Both the position numbers and the translations under genes were made by a program. A DNA stretch of 64,000 bases from Loripinus fragilis (lineage: Eukaryota; Mollusca; Bivalvia; Lucinida; Lucinidae). Below are positions 47,807 to 59,803 of this stretch, piece by piece (the first letter of the stretch is position 1; each line of letters begins with the position of its first letter). The stretch spans positions 63,210,253 through 63,274,252 of the forward strand of contig OZ026525.1 of the NCBI GenBank assembly GCA_964019695.1, in the 5' to 3' direction. Below the pieces are notes generated by a model, which saw nothing but the letters and a program-made list of their open reading frames with translations, was not told the origin of the DNA and searched no databases.

Positions 47807-47846
47807 GAGTCTTTGCTTCTTTGGCTCCTTGTTTGGCTCTTAATTT

Positions 47847-48014
47847 GACTGGCTTCAGTCCTTAATTTTTTTTCATCCATGTGTAATATCATATACGTGT
47901 AGCTAGTATAACTCTGATGGCTCTGTTTTAAGACAGAGCCACCAGAGTTAGACTAGCTACAATTATCTGATATGACATATGGATGAAAAAATGTTTTAAG
48001 GACTGGAGCCAGTC
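47847..48014. mobile_element. MITE family G, copy 2
   Basis: Left 'gactggcttcagtccttaat' and right 'taaggactggagccagtc', with inner 'ttttcatccat'/'atggatgaaaa' and a central 'ggctctgttttaagacagag'. A compact, near-complete foldback lying just before the satellite. Confidence 0.87.
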
Positions 48015-48149
48015 TAGCTCAGTATATAAGGAAGAGGTGGTTACTTTGTTTAAGTAGTGATATGACTGTCTGTGTTCTATGTCTCTTCCTCATGGTGCCA
48101 TGGGCTGGTCTGCAGTCTGTGGTTTTAACATTATCTGGTAATACTTACG

Positions 48150-51100
48150 TACTTACTTAAGGTGAGTAAACATGGTGGTTCACACTAAAATGTTTTATGC
48201 TATTAAAATGGAAGTCTTGATACTAGTCTGATAAATTCTCAAGAGTCTGCTGTCCACTATTGGCTCATATTTTAAGCTGGGTAAACATGGATGTTCAAGC
48301 TAAAAATTATGTTGTTTATATGGTAGTATTGATACTGATCTGATACATTTTCAAGAGTTTACTGTCCACTATTGGCTCATCTTTTAAGATGAGTAAACAT
48401 AGTTGTTCACGCTGAAATGTTTTTGCTATTTAAATGGAAGTCTTGATACTGATCTAATGAATTTTCGAGAGTTTACTGTCGACTATTGGCTCATTTTTAA
48501 GCTAAGTAAACATGGTCGTCAACACTAAAATGTTTAATGTTATTTATTTAAGTGGAAGTCTTGATACTGATCTGATAAATTTGCAAGAGTTTACTGTCCA
48601 CTATTGGCCAATCGTTTAAGATGAGTAAACATAGTTGTTCACGCTGAAGTGTTTTTGCTATTTAAATGGAAGTCTTGATACTGGTCTGATAAATTTTCAG
48701 GAGTTTACTGTCCACTATTGGCTCATCTTTTAAGATGAGTAAACATGGATGTTCACACTTAATTGTTTTATGCTATTTAAATGGTAGTCTTGATACTGGT
48801 CTGATAAATTTTCAGGAGTTTACTGTCCACTATTGGCTCTTCTTTTAAGCTGAGTAAACATGGATGCTCACACTTATTTTTTTTTTGCTATTTAAAGACA
48901 TAAAAAATTGAGCAATAATTCTGGTACCACTCATTATGACTCTCTTCAGGGGTCATCCTGGGCAGATCAAAAGGATAGTCATAATGAGGTGATTATGACT
49001 TCCTTACAGGGACAATAAAGTGGTCCTATGGAGGGAGAAGGTAATTTATGAAAAAAATATTGATCTTTATCTTAGTGAAAGAAATTGTGTCGTATACAGT
49101 TAAGTCCCCTCTTGAGACCCCTTTAGTTTTGTGAGATACTGAAACTGTCCCTTATCAGTTAATCCTTTAATGATCTCTATTGGACAGGAATATACGAGTA
49201 TGTCTTTAAATGGAGTATATATACAGATGTGATGAATTTTCAAAAGTTTACTGTCCACTACTGGCTCATCTTTTAAGCTGAGTAAACATGAATGTTCACA
49301 CTTGATTGTTTTATGCTATTTAAATAGAAATCTTGATACTGGTCTGGTAAATTTTCAAGAGTTTACTGTCCACTATTGGCTCATCTTTTAAGATGAGTAA
49401 ACATGGCTGTTCTCACTAAAAGGTTTAGTGCTATTTAAACGGAAGTCTTGATACTGGTCTGATAAATTTTTAAGAGTCTACTGTCAACTATGGGCTTTCG
49501 TTTAAGATGAGTAAACATGGTTGTTCACACTTAAATGTTTTATGCTACTTAAATGGACGTCTTGATACTGGTCTGATAAATTTTCAAGAGTTTGCTGTCC
49601 ACTTTTGGCTCATCTTTTAAGATGAGTAAAACATAGCTGTTCACACTAAAATGATTTATGCTACTAAAATGTAAATCTTAACACTGGTCTGATAAATTTG
49701 TAAGAGTTAACCGTCCACTATTGGCACATCTTTTAAGATGAGTAAACATGGCTGTTTACACTGAAATGTTTTATGCTACTTAAATGGAAGTCTTGATACT
49801 GGTCTGATAAATTGTCAAGAGTTTACTGTCCACTGTTTACTCATCTTTTAAGATGAGTAAATATGGTTGTTCACACTAAAGTTTTTTTATGCTATTTAAA
49901 TGGAAGTCTTGATCCTGGTCTGGTACATTTTCAAGAGTTTACTGTCCACTATTGGCTCATCTTTAAAATAAGTAAACATAGTTGTTCACACTAAAATGTT
50001 TTATGTTATTTAAATAGAAGTCTTGATACTGGTCTGATTAATTTTAAAAAGTTAACTGTCGACTAATGGCTCATATTTTAAGATGTACAAACATGGCGGT
50101 TCACACCAAAATGTTTGATGCTTTTTAAATTGAAGTCTTGATACTGGTCTGATAAATTTTCAAGAGTTTACTGTTCATTATTAGCGGCACATCTTTTAAG
50201 ATATGTAAACATGGTTGTTCACACTAAAATACTTGATGCTATATAAATAGAAGTCTTGATACTGGTCTGATACATTTTCAAGAGTTTACTTTCGACTATT
50301 GGCTAATCTTTTAAGATGAGTAAACATAGTTGTTCACACTAAAATGTTTTATGCTATTTAAATGGAAGTCTGTTAGTGATCAGATAATCTTTGAAGAGCT
50401 AACAGTCCACTATTGGCTCATCTTTTAAGATGAATAAACATAGTTGTTCACACTTAAATACTTTATGCTACTAAAAGGAAGTCTTGATACTCGCTTGATA
50501 AATTTTAGAGTTTACTATCAACTATTGGCTCATATTTTTAGATGAGTAAACATGGTTGTTTACACTAAAATGTTTAATGTTATTGAAATGGAAGTCTTGA
50601 TTCTGGTCTGATAAATGTTTAAGAGTTTACTGTCCACTAATGGCTCATCTTTTAAGATGTGCAAACATGGCGGTTTACACTAACATGTTTATGCATTTTA
50701 AATAGAGGTCTTTATACTGTTCTGATAAATTTTCAAGAGTTTACTGTCAACTATTGGCTCATAAATGGAAGTCTTGATACTGGTGTGATAAATTTTTAAA
50801 AGTTTATTGTCTACAATTGGCTCATCTTTGAAGATGAGTAAACATGGTTGTTCACACTAAAATGTTTTATGCTGTTTACATGAGAGTCTTGATACTGGTC
50901 TGATAAATTTTCAAGAGTTTACTGTCAACTATTGGCTCATAAATGGAAGTCTTGATACTGGTCTGATAAATTTTCAAGAGTTTACTGTTCACTATTGGCT
51001 CATCTTTTAAGATGAGTAAACATGGCTGTTCACACTAAAATACTTGATGCTATATAAATAGAAGTCTTGATACTGGTTGATAAATTTTCAAAAGTTTACA

Positions 51101-54100
51101 GTTGACTGTTGAGTCATCTTTTAAGATGAGTAAAAATAAGGTTGTTCACACTAAAATGTTTTATGCTATTTACATGGAAGTCTTGATACTGGTCTGATGA
51201 ATTTTCCAGATTTTACTGTCCACTTTTGGCTCATCTTTTAAGATGAGTAAACATAGTTTTTCACACTGAAATGTTTTATGCTATTTTGGAAGTCTTGATA
51301 CTGGTCTGATACATTTTCAAGAGTTTAATATCGACTTTTGGCCCATCTTTTAAGATGAGAAAACATAGTTGTTCACACTAAAATGTTTTATGCTGTTTAA
51401 ATGGGAGAATTGATACTGGTTTGATAAATTTTCAAGAGTTAACTGATGACTATTGGCTCATCTTTTAAAATGAGTAAATATGGTTGTTTACTTTTAAATG
51501 TTTTATGCTACTTAAATGGAAGTCTTGATACTGGTCTGATAAATTGTCAAGAGTTTACTGTCCACTGTTTGCTCATCTTTTAAGATGAGTAAATATGGTT
51601 GTTCACACTAAAGTTTTTTTTTATGCTATTTAAATGGAAGTCTTGATCCTGGTCTGGTACATTTTCAAGAGTTTACTGTCCACTATTGGCTCATCTTTAA
51701 AATAAGTAAACATAGTTGTTCACACTAAAATGTTTTATGTTATTTAAATAGAAGTCTTGATACTGGTCTGATTAATTTTAAAAAGTTTACTGTCGACTAA
51801 TGGCTCATATTTTAAGATGTAAAAACATGGCGGTTCACACTAAAATGTTTGATGCTTTTTAAATTGAAGTCTTGATACTGGTCTGATAAATTTTCAAGAG
51901 TTTACTGTTCATTATTAGCGGCACATCTTTTAAGATATGTAAACATGGTTGTTCACACTAAAATACTTGATGCTATATAAATAGAAGTCTTGATACTGGT
52001 CTGATACATTTTCAAGAGTTTACTTTCGACTATTGGCTCATCTTTTAAGATGAGTAAACATAGTTGTTCACACTAAAATGTTTTATGCTATTTAAATGGA
52101 AGTCTGTTAGTGATCAGATAATCTTTGAAGAGCTAACAGTCCACTATTGGCTCATCTTTTAAGATGAATAAACATAGTTGTTCACACTTAAATACTTTAT
52201 GCTACTTAAAGGAAGTCTTGATACTCGCTTGATAAATTTTAGAGTTTACTATCAACTATTGGCTCATATTTTTAGATGAGTAAACATGGTTGTTTACACT
52301 AAAATGTTTAATGTTATTGAAATGGAAGTCTTGATTCTGGTCTGATAAATGTTTAAGAGTTTACTGTCCACTAATGGCTCATCTTTTAAGATGTGCAAAC
52401 ATGGCGGTTTACACTAACATGTTTATGCATTTTAAATAGAGGTCTTTATACTGTTCTGATAAATTTTCAAGAGTTTACTGTCAACTATTGGCTCATAAAT
52501 GGAAGTCTTGATACTGGTGTGATAAATTTTTAAAAGTTTATTGTCTACAATTGGCTCATCTTTGAAGATGAGTAAACATGGTTGTTCACACTAAAATGTT
52601 TTATGCTGTTTACATGAGAGTCTTGATACTGGTCTGATAAATTTTCAAGAGTTTACTGTCAACTATTGGCTCATAAATGGAAGTCTTGATACTGGTCTGA
52701 TAAATTTTCAAGAGTTTACTGTTCACTATTGGCTCATCTTTTAAGATGAGTAAACATGGCTGTTCACACTAAAATACTTGATGCTATATAAATAGAAGTC
52801 TTGATACTGGTCTGATAAATTTTCAAAAGTTTACAGTTGACTGTTGAGTCATCTTTTAAGATGAGTAAATATAAGGTTGTTCACACTAAAATGTTTTATG
52901 CTATTTACATGGAAGTCTTGATACTGGTCTGATGAATTTTCCAGATTTTACTGTCCACGTTTGGCTCATCTTTTAAGATGAGTAAACATAGTTTTTCACA
53001 CTGAAATGTTTTATGCTATTTTGGAAGTCTTGATACTGGTCTGATACATTTTCAAGAGTTTAATGTCGACTTTTGGCCCATCTTTTAAGATGAGAAAACA
53101 TAGTTGTTCACACTAAAATGTTTTATGCTGTTTAAATGGGAGAATTGATACTGGTCCGATAAATTTTCAAGAGTTTACTGATGACTATTGGCTCATCTTT
53201 CAAAATGAGTAAATATGGTTGTTTACTTTTAAATGTTTTATGCTATTTAAATGGAAGTTTTGATACTGGTCTGATAATGTTTATGCTATTTTTGGAAGTC
53301 TTGATACTGGTCTGATAAAATTTCAAGAGTCAACTGTCGACTATTGGCTCATCTTTTTAGGTGAGTAAACATGGTTGTTCACACTGAAATTGTTTATGCT
53401 ATTAAAATAGAAGTCTTGAAATTAGTCTGATAAATTTAAGAAGAATTTATTGTCCACTATTGGCTCATCTTTCAAAATGAGTAAACATAGTTGTTCACAC
53501 TAAAATATTTTATGTTATTTAAATGGGACAATTGATACTGGTCTGATAAATTTTTCAAGAGTTTACTGTCCAATATTTGCTCATCTTTTAAGATGATTAA
53601 ACATGATTGTTCACACTAAAATGTTTTATTCTACTTAAATGGAAGTCTTAACACTGGTCTGATAAATTTGTAAGAGTTTACTGTCGACTATTGACTCATC
53701 TTTTAAGATGAGCAAACATGGATGTTCACACTATAATACTTTATGCTATTTAAATGGAAGTCTTGATACTGGTCGGATAAATTTTCAAGAGTTTACTGTC
53801 CTCAATTGGCTTATCATTTAAGATGAGTAAATATGGAAGTTCACACTAAAATGTTTTATGCTATTTAAATGTAAGTCTTGATACTGGTCTGATAAATTTT
53901 CAAGAGTTTACTGTCCACTATTGGCTCGTCTTTTCTATAAGTTGAGTAAACATGGCTGTTCACACTAAAATGTTGTATGCTATTTAAATAGAAAGCTTAC
54001 AGGAGTTTATTGTCCACTATTGGCTCATAAATGGAAGTCTTGATCCTGGTCTGATAAATTTTCAAGAGTTTACTGTCCACTATTGGCTCATCTTTTAAGA

Positions 54101-54560
54101 TAAGTAAACATGGCTGTTCACGCTAAAATGTTTTATGTTATTTAAATAGAAGGCTTGATTCTTGTCTGATAAATTTTCAAGAGTTCACTGTCCACTATTG
54201 GCTCATCTTTTTAGATGAGTAAACATGATTGTTCACACTAAAATAGTTTATGCTATTTAAATGGAAGTCTTGATACTGGTCTGATTAATTTTCAAAAGTT
54301 AACTGTCGACTATTGGCTCATCTTTTAAGATAAATAAACATAGTTGTTCACACTAAAATACGTTACGCTATTGAAATGGGAAACTTGATACTGGTCTGAT
54401 AACTTTTCAAGAGTTTACAGTCGACTATTGGCTCATATTTTATTCATATAAGATGAGCAAACATGGTTGTTCACACTAAAATACTTTATGCTTTTTAAAT
54501 GGAAGTATTGATACTGATCTGATACATGTTCAAGCATTTACCGTCCACTATTGGCTCAGC
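48150..54560 (+). repeat. 6.4-kb satellite of ~115-bp monomers
   Basis: Roughly 55 tandem monomers. The consensus order is 'gagtaaacatggttgttcac', 'actaaaatgttttatgctat', 'ttaaatggaagtcttgatac', 'tggtctgataaattttcaag', 'agtttactgtccactattgg', 'ctcatcttttaagat'. Each monomer contains CTCATCTTTTAAGATGAG, an inverted repeat with 8-bp arms, which is further flanked by 'gtttact' and 'agtaaac'. Monomers differ by scattered substitutions and small indels. An unrelated segment interrupts the array at about 48890-49230. No coding frame survives across units. Confidence 0.96.
49758..53222 (+). repeat. 1.73-kb higher-order duplication within the satellite
   Basis: Blocks about 49758-51489 and 51490-53222 match monomer by monomer, sharing private variants. 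Examples are 'cattattagcggcacatctt' at 50171 and 51907, 'gttagtgatcagataatctt' at 50371 and 52106, and 'aaatatggttgttcacacta' at 49859 and 51591. Offsets measured at two places are 1732 and 1734 bp. Confidence 0.9.
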
Positions 54561-54959
54561 TTTATATCGAAAGTGCGAATTTATTAGGTCTCATCATGTC
54601 GTCAATCGGACTTTCCTGATTGATCAAGTCGTGTTCTACCCTTTTAGAAATGCCTCTTTGAGAAGGTTTCAATGTTTATACAAAAAACATATTATGAATT
54701 ATATTTTACCATGTATGACAGGTTACCGTATGTGCCAAGAGTGAACATTGCAACGTCACTTTCAAATAATGCTTGTAATCAAACACACAATAGGGCGGGG
54801 TTTCTCCCTTCCAATCACCCCTATAAACACCAACAAAGCTGCGAGTTTGTTTGAAAGGTAAAACTATTTTGCAGAACGGTTCATGATTTTTATGAACATC
54901 ATGCTTTTAGTTAAGAGTGCGTAACAGAACAACAACTTTCTTATTTCTCAACTAAAACA
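54561..54959. other. No gene recognised
   Basis: Sequence after the satellite; the short frames at 54526-54854 start inside the last monomer and show no domain. Confidence 0.4.
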
Positions 54960-55025
54960 TATGTTGTAGGTACTCCGAAGAACCGTCTCAAGAGCACTCT
55001 TGTTGAGACGGTTCTATTGATCACC
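54960..55025. repeat. Hairpin repeat family D, copy with longer loop
   Basis: 'gaagaaccgtctcaagagc' is mirrored by 'gttgagacggttctattg', preceded by the family flank 'aaaacatatgttgtaggtac'. Confidence 0.8.
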
Positions 55026-55249
55026 CATGACATATAGTGTTAAAATGGATAGGTCAGACTTTTTTTACAATTTTACCCTGAAAATATTTGTTTATCTTAA
55101 CCTGTAAGCATGTAAAGCCATCGACCACCAACCAGCGAAATGTCATTACGCTGACGGGCCCACAGTGGCCCGTAACTGTATGCTGACTCGGAATCCCAGT
55201 CTTCTAGCTCCATCACCCGAACATAGATAATTCTGAAGGGAAATACCCC

Positions 55250-55505
55250 AAAGCTATTTGGACCTCGTCGCGACAAAACCTGTCTTCGGGGTTTCAGAAA
55301 AAGTGAGATTCAAACCAATCTGCTCAGATACAGAGACTAGAAAGAAACATGAAATTTCGCTAGTAGCAAGTCTCGACATGATACTTTCCAACAAGCGAAA
55401 AACAAAGGCGCTGATCAGACTTCGCAGATGCGCAGGCTGGTCTGCGCTTGGGTTGTTAGCAAACCCTGGAAGACAGGTTTTTATCGCGTCGAGGCCCATT
55501 ATTAG
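55250..55505 (+). repeat. Interspersed repeat, hairpin core (family A/B)
   Basis: Contains 'aacaaaggcgctgatcagac' and 'atgcgcaggctggtctgcgc', plus the 'tcgaggccca' tail also seen at 4.74 kb. Both frames across it (81 and 91 residues) are repeat translations. Confidence 0.7.
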
Positions 55506-55768
55506 CCCTTTAAATACAATGTGTCATAAATAAAACAATTTCAAAACATCATTAAAATTTTGCTTTTTAATTCGCATAATTCATCTACACTTACATTTTT
55601 AAAACGAAACAATATCACTGAGACGTACACCAAAGTTGAACAAAAACAATGTCAATATTAAATATGGCACCATATATCCTGATTTGTGACATTCTACATA
55701 TTATGTCGGATTCAAGGGGAGATATGGTTAAGGTAGACATGATTGAATTAGGTGAGGTTAAGGCTTAC

Positions 55769-56117
55769 CATGTGCGGATCCAGAGGGAGGGACAGGGGGT
55801 CCGCCCCACCCTGAAAAATCACAAAAATATAGAGTTTCTTAGCAATACATGTCCGGATCCCCTGAATAATCACAAAGCTACAAAGCCAGCATTCAATTTT
55901 GGGCCATCATCGGCCCGCCAGCGAAACGCCGTTTAATGTTGGGCAATCATCGGCATGCCAGCAAAACGCCATCTAAATGGCGTTTAGCTGGCGGGCCGAT
56001 GATGGCCTGACTTTAGTAGTATTTGGATCCACTCATTAAGTAAGAAAAAAAACAAAAACGAAAAAACGTTCTCAAAGTTGGACCCCCTCTGAAAAAAACT
56101 TTCTGGATCCGCGCATG
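55769..56117 (-). mobile_element. MITE family E, copy 4
   Basis: Starts CATGTGCGGATCCAGA and ends TCTGGATCCGCGCATG. It is flanked by a perfect 5-bp duplication CTTAC (55764-55768, 56118-56122). Its interior orientation is opposite to copies 1-3 and holds several 'ggcgtttcgctggcgggcc'-type palindromes. This copy defines the family ends best. Confidence 0.95.
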
Positions 56118-56970
56118 CTTACGAAGGTTTTCCAGCGGCAATTTTAAGTAATAGATAATATCACAATTGTACTGGAAATCATTTTTGTCAAATTTGAACA
56201 AAAATAGTAAGTACAAGAGAAGATGCAATCATTTTTTTAGAAATGAGTCGCTCAACTACCCATTCTTAACATGTCAAAAGACCCTTGGGTATTTCAGATA
56301 ATGCTGAGGCCAGAATTTTTTCAGTTGATTTACGGGATTTATTTTCCAGATTTAGGATCCAGGGGACGAATAAAAAAGAAACAAAAGCTCTGCAAATGAC
56401 CAGTTTACTGGTCATTTTCAGAGTTTTTTAGAGCTTTTTTTTAATACCTCCAAAAAATAGTAAAACTAGTAAGGAAAACACCCACAGTCTGTATTAAATC
56501 TTTAACTATTTTATCATTTTTCTAAAATTCTGGACAGGACAATCACTGTCACTCTAAAAAAACCACGGGCAGTACCTCAAAAGAATATTATTTTTTTCAA
56601 CGAAACAAATAATATTTAGATTGGGTGGATAAAATAAAAAAAATATTTTAGATTTTTTTTTCTCTACTTTCCGGAAAATTACGGTAGGGTTTGTAAATCA
56701 ACTAATAAAAACTTCTGGCTTAAGAATATGATTGCCCTAATTTCACCTGCGAGTAAACCTTAAGATTACCTACTCCATGTCATTCCTTAGTAATGTGTGA
56801 CTCCATACACAGCTTTATAAATTATTTCTTTAATACATGCGCAATTATGCCTTATTTAAAGACAAAAACAATTGTAGTTGCGACCCTTCCAGTCAGTATA
56901 TCTTGAAGATATAAGAAAATAAATAACCAACGGCTATAATTGCAATTAACTTTTTGTAAACTATATCAAA
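56118..56970. other. No gene; one hairpin at 56386-56440
   Basis: Hairpin: 'aaagctctgcaaatgaccag' - 'ttta' - 'ctggtcattttcagag'. The remainder is AT-rich. Confidence 0.5.
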
Positions 56971-57420
56971 GACTGGCTCTAGTCTTTAAAAATTTCTTTT
57001 AAAAATTGCATGCCTTTATCACCCTCATGGCATGTTCCTATCCCCACTGAACACCAATGACGGATTCTCTTTAACCTGGATAAAACCAGGGCTTTATCCA
57101 GCAATTTCAGGAAAAGGCCCCTGGCCAAAATTGGGGAAAAAAAACGATCCACTTAATGTAAAAATTGATTGGGGAAAATTATTGACAAAAACATAATTGG
57201 GAGCCAAATTTATTGTAAAAATCAAATTATTTTAGATTGTTTTACGCCAAGAACCCAAGCACAAGTGTTTAAGTATCATTCTGATATGGGTTATTTCTCC
57301 TCATAAGTAGTAATGGTCTCGAAAAGAAAAGTTAAAAAAAACAAAAAAAAAACCCACTGAAAAAGAACTTCATGCTCAGGTGAGCCAAAAAGTAAAATAT
57401 TTCAAAGACAGGAGCCAGTC
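56971..57420. mobile_element. Possible long family G element
   Basis: Left 'gactggctctagtcttta' and right 'aaagacaggagccagtc' are inverted as in the other G copies, 450 bp apart. The interior is unlike theirs, so it may be an internally rearranged copy or two half-elements. Confidence 0.5.
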
Positions 57421-57799
57421 TTACTTTAACAGTACTATTGCCATCACGAACTACAAGATCACAAGCTATATGTATTTCTGAGCAATTGATAATGCTCTAA
57501 ACACCACAATGTTTTTCCTGAACAAGAAACATGACAGTATTATATCCAACGTTCCAAAAACATCTATCTACTGGTAAAAAGTCATTTCTTTTTTCTGAAT
57601 CTGGTTTCAATTCTTTGTGAAATTGGCCATGACGATCAGTTAAATCCAAACGCTATGTGTTGATGTACTCTTGGTATTCCGTTGTATCACCTTTCCAGCC
57701 AGGTTAGGCCATTCAAAAAAGTATAACATCTTATGCTCTCATAAGAGTGCGTAAATTTAGTAATTTAAATCAATTTTGCTATTAGAACTTATTTCACAA

Positions 57800-58060
57800 C
57801 CAAAACATATGGTGTGGGTATTCAAAAGAACTGTCTCAATGAAACAGTTCTTTTGAACACCCAAAATATATGTTTAACCAATGAATAAGAAAATAATTCA
57901 CAGTTTTAATGAATTGGGTCCAGGGGGTCCGAACCCCCCACCCACCCCTCCCTGGAAAATCACAAATTGATATATGTTTCCTTAGAAATACTGGTATGAA
58001 CCCCTCTAGAGAAGCAATTCCACCCTTGGGTCCAATTGTCTGGGGAGTCCATATGGCCTC
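57800..58060. repeat. Family D hairpin followed by a family E-like fragment
   Basis: 'tcaaaagaactgtctc' - 'aat' - 'gaaacagttcttttga' at about 57823-57857 with flanking 'aaaacatatggtgtgggta'. Then comes 'gtccagggggtccgaacccc' (57900-58000), an E-like interior without ends. Confidence 0.7.
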
Positions 58061-58244
58061 TGTGAAATACATTGATGACTAAAAGAAATGCCATTACCCC
58101 CTGTCACGTCATGTGATAAAATATGGTTAGCTATTGAGTCACCTACAATAAACTCTTTGACAACACGTCCTCTTTGTGACTAAAATTCACTTTTAACACC
58201 TACCCCTGAAACTCAGAGGAAAAGATGTATCACCGAGACAATAT

Positions 58245-59738
58245 TTAACTTAGTCCTACCTCTACCTGCATTTCCATAATATCTAACAGACTAACAGAAT
58301 TGATTTTATCTCCATTCAACATCTTTTGTATATTGGCGTTCTTTGTGTTTCTTTTTTGGTTAGAATCCTCTATCAAAACATTTGACATGAGAAAGTCAAG
58401 GGCAGTCAGCTTGACGTTATTGCACTGTTTCAGCAAAGCCGCTACTCTCCGGTTTTTGATTTGTCGCTCTATTTCACTTTGTTCATTTTTCTCTTTCACT
58501 GCATCCGCTTCTATTTCTTCTATAAGATCTATAAGAGACAGCCCTTTGGATGTAGCGGACTTTTTAGACACATTTTGTGTTTCATCGTACGTTTCGACAA
58601 CGTTATCCCTACCATGAATATATACCTTTTTAGAGACTAGGGTTTCACTGTCTTTTGAAACGTTTTCTTTTTCAGACTCGTCTTTAGCGTTTCGCTTCTT
58701 TGAAGTCAGAGTTTGGACTCTGTTGGGACTAGAATTATCTTTAATAGATTTAGGAGATCTTGGTGAAATTTTAGCTGCATTGTTTATATCCATATTTGTG
58801 TGGGTTTCACAATCCCTCGCATTCACACTTGGGCAAGGATTTTTCTTAACAGTTTGAAGTTCAAAGTACGTTTTCTCACCATCCTTACATACAGTGTCAA
58901 CGGCCCTATCTTTCTCGTCATGTTTAACCTCTGTGCCTTCCATTGGAGAGCTTAGTTTCAGTGACCATCCAAAAATGTCTCTTTTCTTCATTCCGGATAT
59001 CATTTTATCTCGTGATTCAGGGAAATTATTCAACAAAGACATCTGTGCTTTTGATAAAGCTTCATCGGGCTGTACAGGGATATATTTATTACCCTCATGC
59101 TCGACTGAATCAACATCGTCATATCCACCGGTCTCTTCAGGACTGTTTGATAAAGAACTATCCTGAACGTCAGGCTCCTGCTGTGCAGTGTATCTAAGCA
59201 TATCAAACTTTCGTTTCTTGACAGGATCAGATGGCGGGGGAGGCGTGAATGGAACTCTAAATTCGTGATCAGATGACAAGTTTGAGTCAGAACTATCAGA
59301 GTCTTTGTCGTTATCCTCAAGTTTAGATTTACTATCATAGGGCCGCCAAAGGTTCTTTCGCTTCTTTGGTATAATTCCACTTTCACAACCAAAGTTTGGC
59401 GATCCAGAATACGAAGGGGTGTCTACATCCTGGTCTTCACCATGACTAAGGAAACCGGGAGATGAATGTGAGCGTTGCTCTACATTGTTTGACGATACCG
59501 CAAGAGAGTAAAAACTTTCATCTGAGTAGTGGTTTTCGCCAAACACTGGGCTACGGCTGGGGCCTAGCTGGGAGTAATCAAGTCGCTGGGGAAGGGAAAG
59601 TGAGCGCTCCGGAGTGCTGGATCTTCGGCGGCTGTATTCAGGCGTACCAGTGTGTTCCATCTCAGGTTTTCTAACACTCAAATCAAGTGGTGTATCCGTC
59701 CCTGTCAAAGTGAAGAGTACCGGCAGTTTCTTACTCAT
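58245..59738 (-). CDS. Disordered nuclear-type protein with PLDLS CtBP-binding motif
   Basis: A single uninterrupted exon of 497 codons plus TAA, the only convincing host coding sequence in the window. PLDLSVRK at residues 17-24 is a textbook CtBP co-repressor docking motif (PxDLS). Residues about 30-120 are Ser/Pro/Tyr-rich with SP and TP sites (RRRSSTPERSLSLP). Basic clusters PKKRKN (about 124) and VKKRKFD (about 173) look like nuclear localisation signals, with an acidic DSDSSDSNLSSD stretch between them. The last ~100 residues are predicted-helix-like (LSLIDLIEEIEADAVKEK, RRVAALLKQ, LTALDFLMSN, SLLDIMEM) and may be the folded part. No zinc finger, bZIP or homeodomain is present. ATG at 59738 has G at -3. 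The splice acceptor lies 23 bases upstream, so translation could also continue from an earlier exon: the frame is open back to it. Family unknown to me; a transcriptional co-regulator is inference from the motif. Confidence 0.85.
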   Translation of the reverse strand: MSKKLPVLFTLTGTDTPLDLSVRKPEMEHTGTPEYSRRRSSTPERSLSLPQRLDYSQLGPSRSPVFGENHYSDESFYSLAVSSNNVEQRSHSSPGFLSHGEDQDVDTPSYSGSPNFGCESGIIPKKRKNLWRPYDSKSKLEDNDKDSDSSDSNLSSDHEFRVPFTPPPPSDPVKKRKFDMLRYTAQQEPDVQDSSLSNSPEETGGYDDVDSVEHEGNKYIPVQPDEALSKAQMSLLNNFPESRDKMISGMKKRDIFGWSLKLSSPMEGTEVKHDEKDRAVDTVCKDGEKTYFELQTVKKNPCPSVNARDCETHTNMDINNAAKISPRSPKSIKDNSSPNRVQTLTSKKRNAKDESEKENVSKDSETLVSKKVYIHGRDNVVETYDETQNVSKKSATSKGLSLIDLIEEIEADAVKEKNEQSEIERQIKNRRVAALLKQCNNVKLTALDFLMSNVLIEDSNQKRNTKNANIQKMLNGDKINSVSLLDIMEMQVEVGLS

Positions 59739-59763
59739 CACTTTTTTACTGTTACTTTCTCCT
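59739..59763 (-). other. 3' splice site and exon start before the PLDLS coding exon
   Basis: The minus strand reads TGTCTATTTTTAG|GAGAAAG, with the AG at 59763-59762 and the exon from 59761. The pyrimidine tract is moderate. The segment 59761-59739 is in frame with the CDS and holds no stop. Confidence 0.6.
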
Positions 59764-59803
59764 AAAAATAGACAATCATAGATCTAGATAAACACATCAA
59801 AAG

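Noticed and set aside
48150..54560. CRISPR-like array
   Set aside because: Monomers are tandem with no unique spacers, and the context is eukaryotic.
56971..57420. A clean third family G element
   Set aside because: Only the ends match and the interior differs, so it is listed with low confidence rather than counted as a proven copy.
59739..59741. GTG at 59741 as start of the PLDLS protein
   Set aside because: The adjacent in-frame ATG at 59738 is the natural eukaryotic start, and the GTG lies in the leader between it and the splice acceptor.
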